From positions 1 to 7,312 of the forward strand of contig JAUUYD010000115.1 of the NCBI GenBank assembly GCA_030590585.1: a stretch of DNA of 7,312 nucleotides. Direction: 5' to 3'. The position numbers and the translations under genes are program-made. The notes under the pieces are model-generated. The model did no database searches. It saw only the letters and a program-made list of their open reading frames with translations, and was not told the DNA's origin. Below are positions 1-3,997 of this stretch, in pieces. Source of the DNA: Spirochaeta sp. Its GTDB lineage: Bacteria; Spirochaetota; Spirochaetia; Spirochaetales_E; Spirochaetaceae_B. The first letter of the stretch is position 1. Each line of letters begins with the position of its first letter.

Positions 1-91
1 CCCGACAAAATACCCGAGGGTATTTCCCTCGCATTTAGGGTCGTACCGCAGCGCAGCGAGGAACGATCCCGACATACGTTTGGGAATCAAT
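1..91 (-). repeat. Repeat copy C (partial, truncated by window edge), 3' of the ATPase gene
   Basis: The stretch 77-91 (cgtttgggaatcaat on the plus strand) is identical to 3951-3965 in repeat copy B and differs by one base from 3302-3315 in copy A. In the direction of transcription it starts TTGATTCCCAA, 44 bases past the ATPase stop codon. The rest of this copy differs from A and B: it holds a GC-rich section (about 45-62, with cagcgcagcgagg) and a pair of overlapping hairpins at 8-31. I infer that it belongs to the same modular family as A and B. The far boundary is outside the window. Confidence 0.5.
8..31 (-). terminator. Overlapping hairpins, possible weak terminator of the importer operon
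   Basis: Two perfect inverted repeats share bases. In one, 8-15 pairs with 18-25 (aaataccc/gggtattt; the last pair or two must open to form the loop). In the other, 15-20 pairs with 26-31 (cgaggg/ccctcg, 5-base loop). They cannot form together. Read in the direction of transcription, the first hairpin ends in GGGTATTTTGT, which gives only a short U-rich tail. It is therefore at best a weak intrinsic terminator, about 105 bases past the ATPase stop. The alternative pairing is seen in sequence; the terminator role is inference. Confidence 0.35.
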
Positions 92-134
92 CTTGACAGT
101 ATTCCTCTACTCATAAATAGTGGTGCAGATATTA

Positions 135-923
135 TCAAATACCCCAAAGAATAATCCTGCGGCCTTCAGCTTCAACAATTTTAGCTCTCACGCCATATAG
201 TTCCGAGAGTTTTTCAGGAACTATCATATCACAAGATCTACCCATAACGGGTTGTCGATTACGGTGTAAAAGAACAACCATATCGGCCAGTCTGGTAACA
301 ATATCGGGTTCATGAGAGCTGATGATCAGTGTTATTCCAGATGATTTCAAATTGATCAGGATTTCCATCATCCGTTCTCTATTAGCCGGGTCCAGATGAT
401 TAGCCGGCTCATCAAGCAGCAATATCCGCGGTTCCTGAACTAATGCTCTGGCAATAAGAACCATACGGGTTTCACCGCCGCTTAAGCGGGGAACCGGCCG
501 ATGAGCCAGGTGAGAAATACCAATCCGCTCCAGTGCTTTTAAAGCAATATCACGATCATCTGCCCCTGGAGATGACAACGGAGGCAGATATGGAGCCCTT
601 CCAAGAAGAACATACTCCAATACACTGTAGGAGAAGGCAAGTCGTTCCTCCTGGGGAACCAAGGCCATAATCCTTCCACGCTCCCGGGAGGGGATGGTAT
701 TGATCAAACGCCCCTCCAATATGACAGCCCCCGAAATGGCCTTGCGCCAACCAAGAATCAATTCCATCATCGTGGTTTTGCCGGAGCCGTTAGGCCCCAT
801 CAGACAGACTGTCGCTCCAGTGGGAAAACTCAGACTGACATTCCTGAATAATGGTTTGATATCAGCATGCCAGGAGAAAAAGAGTTCATCCAGGACGACA
901 GCATTTTCTTTGATAGCATTCAT
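135..923 (-). CDS. ABC importer ATPase, FecE/BtuD class (iron-siderophore, haem or cobalamin type)
   Basis: Cytoplasmic ATP-hydrolysing subunit of a type II metal-chelate importer, 262 residues, a usual length for the family. All ABC motifs are intact: Walker A GPNGSGKT (43-50), Q-loop glutamine 91 in VPQEE, signature LSGGE (147-151), Walker B ILLLDEP (167-173), D-loop NHLD (175-178) and switch histidine 204 in SSHEP. The C-terminal LYGV followed by a short beta hairpin is typical of FecE/BtuD/HmuV proteins. The ATG overlaps the permease stop as ATGA, indicating translational coupling; an AAGGAG lies about 14 bases upstream and AAAAGG touches the start. It ends in tandem stops, TGA TAA. The substrate cannot be told from the ATPase. 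Nothing suggests the gene is damaged, although the partner binding-protein gene is interrupted. Confidence 0.93.
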   Translation of the reverse strand: MNAIKENAVVLDELFFSWHADIKPLFRNVSLSFPTGATVCLMGPNGSGKTTMMELILGWRKAISGAVILEGRLINTIPSRERGRIMALVPQEERLAFSYSVLEYVLLGRAPYLPPLSSPGADDRDIALKALERIGISHLAHRPVPRLSGGETRMVLIARALVQEPRILLLDEPANHLDPANRERMMEILINLKSSGITLIISSHEPDIVTRLADMVVLLHRNRQPVMGRSCDMIVPEKLSELYGVRAKIVEAEGRRIILWGI

Positions 924-1921
924 CCTTTTAATGGTCTCTCCTTCCGGGTCATTAAAATAGCAAATAGAAGAGCGCCGCCCAGGGCTGTCAGCAATCCCAG
1001 TGGTATTTCTCCTGAAAGCAGTCCCCTTGCCAGATCATCGCAGACAAGGACAAACATGGCTCCCAGTATCATGGACAATGGCAGAGATCGGGCAGTATCT
1101 GCTCCTTCCAGCTTTCTCGCAACATGAGGAACCAGTAATCCAACCCATGAGATGATTCCTGCAACCGCAGTTACCGCAGCAACCGCTATAACTGAAAGTA
1201 CTACCAGAACCAGACGTTCCCGGCCGGGATTACTTCCCAGAGCAAAAGCGGAGCGATCATCCAGCGCAAGCAGATTAATTCGCCATCTCACTGCCAGTGT
1301 TAAAATGAGTGTCAGGATTACAAGCGGAGCCGTCCTTACAACTGATGGCCAATCGGCAGAGCTGAGGCCGCCCATGAGCCAGAAAGTTATTTCCGGCAGC
1401 TCACTCCTGGGATCTGCCAGATATTTCAGGATGCCCAGACCTGAGGAGAAAAAAGCAGAGACAACAACCCCTGCAAGGACAAGGCGCAGAATGGCACCGC
1501 CATAACGGATTTTTCTGGCAAGAAACCAACTGAAGGCAAGGCCTGCCAAACCAAAAAATGAAGCCGATAACGGGATGGACCAATACATATTACCGGAAAG
1601 GAGAATGGCCAGGGCGGCGCCAAATGCGGCACCCTGGCTCACTCCAAGCAACCCCGGTTCAACCAGAGGATTTCCCAATACAGTCTGTAAGACGGTACCG
1701 GCCACCGCCAGAGATGCGCCAAGCATTATTGCAATTAAAGCCCGGGGCAACCGTATGTTCCAAATTAAAGACCTTGCAAGTTCGTCAGTACGCAATATGG
1801 AGAGATTGGTAAAGCCTGCATGAGGATACCGCCCCCAAAGTAAAGAAAGTACAAAAACCGCCAGAAGGGCCGCAGCAATTCCAGTATTCCTCAGCAATCG
1901 GTGTTTCCCATCCACGGTCAA
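920..1921 (-). CDS. FecCD-family ABC importer permease
   Basis: Inner-membrane subunit that normally forms a homodimeric channel for iron-siderophore, haem or cobalamin uptake, 333 residues, full length. Hydrophobic segments recur throughout, about ten as expected for BtuC/FecCD. Family hallmarks are RLPR (57-60), the GNPLVEPGLLGVSQGAA stretch (83-99), the WLMGGL block (181-186), GLLVPHVAR (261-269, the cytoplasmic region that contacts the ATPase) and GEIPLGLLTALGG near the C-terminus. The start is uncertain. The longest frame begins with TTG at 1921, only one base after the binding-protein TAA stop; a GTG two codons later (1915) is equally plausible. No strong Shine-Dalgarno is visible for either, which suggests reinitiation by ribosomes finishing the upstream gene. 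If so, the premature stop in that gene could reduce permease translation. Its 3' end overlaps the ATPase start by four bases. Confidence 0.93.
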   Translation of the reverse strand: MTVDGKHRLLRNTGIAAALLAVFVLSLLWGRYPHAGFTNLSILRTDELARSLIWNIRLPRALIAIMLGASLAVAGTVLQTVLGNPLVEPGLLGVSQGAAFGAALAILLSGNMYWSIPLSASFFGLAGLAFSWFLARKIRYGGAILRLVLAGVVVSAFFSSGLGILKYLADPRSELPEITFWLMGGLSSADWPSVVRTAPLVILTLILTLAVRWRINLLALDDRSAFALGSNPGRERLVLVVLSVIAVAAVTAVAGIISWVGLLVPHVARKLEGADTARSLPLSMILGAMFVLVCDDLARGLLSGEIPLGLLTALGGALLFAILMTRKERPLKG

Positions 1922-1922
1922 A

Positions 1923-2384
1923 TTAATTCAGTCCAGTCAGTCGGGGTTTGATAAATTCATCGAAATCTGAATTACTCATAAAAAACATATCTTTATAGAA
2001 AGTTCTTGTTTCATCTTCCATATCAATGTCGGGAAATATTTCCGGATGAAGTATCGTTGCCATCCACTGCAAACCCAGCAGCCAGCGGACATCGGGCTGA
2101 TCCCAGCTGTGATAATCAGATGGAAACGCATAAATATCTTTATTTTTGACGGCTCGTAAAAATGACCAGGAAGGATCCGCAGCCAGTTCAAATACTGCAT
2201 CAGAAGCGTTCATATGATATGCAGCTACCAGGATGATATCCGGATCCCAGGCTGCAATCTGTTCAATGCCCGTTCTCGTCCAACGTTCACCGAAGTCAGC
2301 ATCCGCCCATACCGGCTCGCCGCCGGCCATTTCAACCATCTTGGTCTGAATCCATGAGAGGGGTGGAATATTAACAGCCTTCAC
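1923..2384 (-). CDS. C-terminal fragment of the binding protein (C-lobe), open from a GTG just after the stop
   Basis: 153 codons in the same frame as the N-terminal fragment, beginning with GTG directly abutting the TGA. It holds the C-lobe signatures: IPPLSWIQTKMVEMAGG (6-22), IEQIAAWDPDIILV (40-53), the FLRAVKNKDIYAFP block (75-88) and SWDQPDVRW (93-101), with a helical C-terminus. Reinitiation at this GTG is conceivable. The product would have no signal peptide and would stay in the cytoplasm, so it is unlikely to work in transport. I regard it as the downstream half of a broken gene rather than an independent gene. TAA stop at 1923-1925. Confidence 0.5.
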   Translation of the reverse strand: MKAVNIPPLSWIQTKMVEMAGGEPVWADADFGERWTRTGIEQIAAWDPDIILVAAYHMNASDAVFELAADPSWSFLRAVKNKDIYAFPSDYHSWDQPDVRWLLGLQWMATILHPEIFPDIDMEDETRTFYKDMFFMSNSDFDEFIKPRLTGLN

Positions 2385-2966
2385 TCAATCTTTAACTGAT
2401 CGATATAACAGCAGTGTTCTGGGTTTCTGGTCATCCGAAATATTCACCAGGGGCTTTTCAACCGCAGAAATTCGTGACCGGAACAAGTCCTGGAGTTCAA
2501 CGGCACGTGACGGGTTATCGAAGAGCTCGCCTAGAATTACAAGATCTTCCATCCAGGCCTCGGGAGTTTCTAGATCCAGATATACAGTGTTAACCCCTAC
2601 CCGCTCCAGAGGTTCTCCCATGCGTTTTTTCAGAAAGTTCTTTAACACAACAGTATCGGGTTTCAGCGCCAGAACGGCTTCCGTGTTTGCCGTCCGGGGG
2701 AGAATAACCTTGCTCCCGATTCCAGGATCGATATCACCAATAAAAAAACCGCTACCCTGATCCCCGTCAGCCATTGCAGTAACTCTATCTTTAGCCTCAG
2801 GAAAAAGATACAAGGCATTCTCAACTAGAAATGCCGACGATCCAGCCTGAATAATTCGTTCATTTCCATCAATAATTTCAACCTCACCACCCCCCCGGGC
2901 GTATAAGGAGAGGAGTGCGGCAGATGAAAGAATTAGAACTAATAATAATTTACCCGGTTTCGCCAT
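2385..2966 (-). CDS. N-terminal fragment of the binding protein (signal peptide and N-lobe)
   Basis: 193 residues up to the premature TGA. The start at 2966 is chosen because GGAG (2974-2977) sits seven bases upstream; the frame is open up to a further ATG at 3011, but nothing supports that start. Residues 1-23 form an export signal: Lys3 and Lys6, a Leu/Ile/Ala-rich core, and a likely signal peptidase I site after LYA, followed by RGGGE. There is no lipobox cysteine. The N-lobe includes the family motif NTEAVLALKPDTVV (94-107), and a helix around 137-170 would be the rigid linker between lobes. The fragment stops just after the first predicted strand of the C-lobe (TLLLY, 184-188). It could be exported but would lack nearly all of the second lobe, so ligand binding is unlikely. 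Confidence 0.6.
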   Translation of the reverse strand: MAKPGKLLLVLILSSAALLSLYARGGGEVEIIDGNERIIQAGSSAFLVENALYLFPEAKDRVTAMADGDQGSGFFIGDIDPGIGSKVILPRTANTEAVLALKPDTVVLKNFLKKRMGEPLERVGVNTVYLDLETPEAWMEDLVILGELFDNPSRAVELQDLFRSRISAVEKPLVNISDDQKPRTLLLYRSVKD

Positions 2967-2973
2967 AAAAAAA

Positions 2974-2977
2974 CTCC
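2974..2977 (-). promoter_or_regulatory. Shine-Dalgarno GGAG of the binding-protein gene
   Basis: GGAG on the minus strand followed by seven T residues and then ATG at 2966. This is the clearest ribosome-binding site in the window. It fixes the start at 2966 instead of the upstream in-frame ATG at 3011, so the protein begins MAKPGK, directly followed by the hydrophobic signal core. Confidence 0.65.
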
Positions 2978-2998
2978 GAAAAGAAAGTCTCGAGCCAG

Positions 2999-3025
2999 CA
3001 TATAACAGCAAAGGTTAGTTAACAA
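2999..3025 (-). promoter_or_regulatory. Candidate promoter of the importer operon with a small inverted repeat
   Basis: On the minus strand TTGTTA (3025-3020) is followed after 15 bases by TATATG (3004-2999), a weak sigma-70-like pair with a short spacer. An inverted repeat GTTA-GT-TAAC (3014-3023) overlaps the -35 and spacer. It faintly resembles half-sites of DtxR/IdeR-type metal-repressor boxes, which would suit a metal-chelate importer. Placement 33 bases upstream of the start codon is reasonable. The call rests on position and partial consensus only. Confidence 0.25.
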
Positions 3026-3062
3026 GATATATTTATCTACGGTTAAGAGGAGGGAGGGACAT

Positions 3063-3315
3063 GGAATGAAAGGAATGGTATTTAACCAGGATTGAGCCCT
3101 GGTGAATTCTCGCCTACATTCGGGGATGAACATGAATGGTATCATACTTTCCCTGCACTCTTTCGCTGACGCGGCGCCCTTCGTCAGTTCGACAATGTCC
3201 ATGCAAGCAAGGCCACTGTCCTCACTTTCCTCGGTCTTCGGGAATGAACAAGTTCACTGCTCGCAAGTTCGCTTTGCGAACCCGCTGTATTCCTCTAATT
3301 CCGCTTGGGAATCAA
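3063..3315 (-). repeat. Repeat copy A (composite) between the phosphatase and the importer operon
   Basis: Shares with copy B a 21-base identical block (3238-3258 against 3921-3941, core gggaatgaacaagttcac), ggaatgaaagg (3063-3073 against 3808-3818), a 17-base ccagg...gagccctgg hairpin unit (3086-3102 against 3830-3846, three differences), ctttccctgc (3148-3157 against 3905-3914 approximately) and the TTGATTCCCAA end (3305-3315). It is longer than B and composite, with extra material between shared modules. Internal hairpins: 3085-3090/3098-3103; ctgacg/cgtcag at 3166-3171/3182-3187; and gttcgc-ttt-gcgaac at 3267-3281. The right end (3254-3315) is translated as the phosphatase C-terminus. I see no open frame of its own that looks like a gene. 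The rest of this 287-base gap (2967-3062) holds the importer promoter region and a G-rich run (gaggagggaggg, 3047-3058). Confidence 0.7.
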
Positions 3316-3784
3316 GATTCTTAGCTAATGTTTTCAATAATGAGGCGCAGGTTCGGCTTACAATTTCCCAGACATCTTCAAAACCATCCAATCCGCCATA
3401 CCAGGGATCAGGAACATCTCCACCCTTTTCAGGATCGAAATCCCTGAACATTTTAACCTTCTCCCGCTCTTCATCTGAACGGCAGAGGGCATGAGTATCA
3501 CGAAGATTATGATGATCCATGGCTAGAAGCAGGTTGTAATTCATAAGATTCTTACGAATCAGCTGTCTGGAAAGATGGTTGAGTGTAACACCATGAGCAA
3601 AAGCCGTTCGGCGCATCCTTGAATCCGGCTGTTCGCCAACGTGCCAGGCACCGGTTCCGCTGGATTCAATTTCAATCTTATCTTCGAGTCCCTCTTCTTT
3701 AACCATATGCTCCAATACAGCATGAGCCAGAGGACTGCGGCATATATTGCCGGTACAAATGAACATAATTCGGAATTTACTCAT
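3254..3784 (-). CDS. Low-molecular-weight protein tyrosine phosphatase (arginine phosphatase/Wzb-like family)
   Basis: Cytoplasmic cysteine-dependent phosphatase that hydrolyses phosphotyrosine, or in some relatives phosphoarginine. The P-loop is complete: Cys10-TGNIC-Arg16-Ser17, in FICTGNICRSP. The general acid is Asp126 in VPDPWYGG (124-131). The WHVGE segment (47-51) and the GLDGFEDVWE helix are also characteristic. At 176 residues it is longer than the usual ~155-160. Homology should end near residue 156, and residues 157-176 are encoded by repeat copy A, which also supplies the TGA stop. The frame stays open upstream to 3964, but that part is repeat copy B and is not homologous, so I start at 3784. 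There is no good Shine-Dalgarno, and ATG 3799 (adding MYTES) is an alternative. No polysaccharide or tyrosine-kinase genes are nearby, so the substrate is unknown. Confidence 0.9.
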   Translation of the reverse strand: MSKFRIMFICTGNICRSPLAHAVLEHMVKEEGLEDKIEIESSGTGAWHVGEQPDSRMRRTAFAHGVTLNHLSRQLIRKNLMNYNLLLAMDHHNLRDTHALCRSDEEREKVKMFRDFDPEKGGDVPDPWYGGLDGFEDVWEIVSRTCASLLKTLAKNLDSQAELEEYSGFAKRTCEQ

Positions 3785-3791
3785 GCTTTCA

Positions 3792-3805
3792 GTATACATG
3801 TACAC
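3792..3805. promoter_or_regulatory. Short dyad (TACATGTA core) just before the phosphatase start
   Basis: gtatacatgtacac contains a perfect 8-base palindrome, TACATGTA (3795-3802), with GT/AC flanks that match at all but one pair. It lies eight bases upstream of the chosen phosphatase start, at the edge of repeat copy B. It could be an operator, for instance of the BlaI-like TACA-TGTA type, or chance. A single site with no promoter context is weak support. Confidence 0.2.
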
Positions 3806-3807
3806 GG

Positions 3808-3965
3808 GGAATGAAAGGTATCTCATACCCCAGGGCAGAGCCCTGGACCCGGAGTCGCTGCTGGCGACTCCCTTCCGCGGCAAGCCGCGGGGTATGAACC
3901 CTTGCTTTCCCTGCTCTCTCTCGGGAATGAACAAGTTCACTCCACTCGTTCGTTTGGGAATCAAT
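3808..3965 (-). repeat. Repeat copy B between the kinase and phosphatase genes
   Basis: Fills most of the 213-base gap between the kinase stop and the phosphatase start. In the direction of transcription it begins TTGATTCCCAAACG (33 bases past the kinase stop), runs through the 21-base block identical to copy A, then a GC-rich, highly palindromic core (3823-3897), and ends with a ggaatgaaagg module (3808-3818). A degenerate echo of the first end, ctgagaatcag, lies at 3991-4001 on the kinase stop codon. The base composition of the core is clearly more GC-rich than the flanking genes. No transposase, terminal inverted repeats or target duplication are evident. Confidence 0.7.
3823..3897. other. 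Multi-branched palindromic core of copy B (outer stem plus three hairpins)
   Basis: An outer nine-base pairing, tcatacccc (3823-3831) with ggggtatga (3889-3897), encloses three consecutive perfect hairpins: ccagggc-aga-gccctgg (3830-3846), ggagtcgc-tgctg-gcgactcc (3851-3871) and ccgcgg-caag-ccgcgg (3875-3890). The outer stem shares one or two bases with the first and last hairpins, so not every pair can form at once. None of the hairpins is followed by a T-run on either strand, so they are not classical intrinsic terminators. The structure could act in RNA as a 3' processing or stability element, or in DNA as a cruciform. The pairings are seen directly; the function is unknown. Confidence 0.6.
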
Positions 3966-3997
3966 GAATAAGTTACAGCTCGTATTTCGTCTGAGAA

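Larger units (their letters stand above)
1923..2966 (-). pseudogene. Metal-chelate ABC importer substrate-binding protein, interrupted by an in-frame TGA
   Basis: Together the two halves make a complete class III (TroA/BtuF/FecB-type) periplasmic binding protein of about 347 codons, in one unbroken frame except for TGA at 2385-2387. The reading is ...YRSVKD-stop-VKAVNIPPLSW. Family members carry a D-G-x-x-x-x-N-(V/I)-P-P pattern here, so the stop sits where glycine is expected, and one base change, GGA to TGA, explains it. The sequence on both sides is well conserved with no frameshift, so the lesion is recent, or is a sequencing or assembly error. The gene begins the importer operon, ahead of the permease and ATPase. 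Its likely ligand is an iron-siderophore, haem or corrinoid, with no finer call possible. Selenocysteine or a changed genetic code seem unlikely (see the rejected list). Confidence 0.75.

Noticed and set aside
1152..1505. 117-codon plus-strand open frame inside the permease
   Set aside because: Antisense to a clear FecCD gene; Thr/Arg/Ser-rich translation is typical of the reverse of a hydrophobic coding sequence.
2385..2387. TGA read as selenocysteine or as glycine under an alternative code
   Set aside because: No convincing SECIS-like stem is visible just downstream, and selenocysteine is not known at this place in class III binding proteins. All other genes here are free of internal TGA and several end in TGA, so the code is standard.
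2939..3202. 87-codon minus-strand open frame across the gap
   Set aside because: It crosses repeat copy A, the promoter region and the first codons of the binding protein in another frame, with low-complexity hydrophobic content and no domain.
3102..3494. 130-codon plus-strand open frame
   Set aside because: Antisense to the phosphatase and repeat copy A. Composition is Ser/Pro-rich as expected of an antisense shadow.
3830..3890. Intrinsic terminators at the copy B hairpins
   Set aside because: None of the three hairpins is followed by a T-run on either strand.
3823..3897. tRNA-like gene suggested by the cloverleaf shape
   Set aside because: Loop sizes are 2-5 bases, there is no TTC-type T-loop, no seven-base anticodon loop and no 3' acceptor pattern, and the closing stem shares bases with the arms.
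3785..3964. 60-codon N-terminal extension of the phosphatase frame
   Set aside because: It lies entirely in repeat copy B, is not like any phosphatase N-terminus, and the family start is a few residues before the P-loop strand, matching ATG 3784.
3063..3965. CRISPR array or insertion sequence
   Set aside because: The repeats are few, unequal and not regularly spaced, and there is no transposase, no terminal inverted repeat pair and no visible target duplication.
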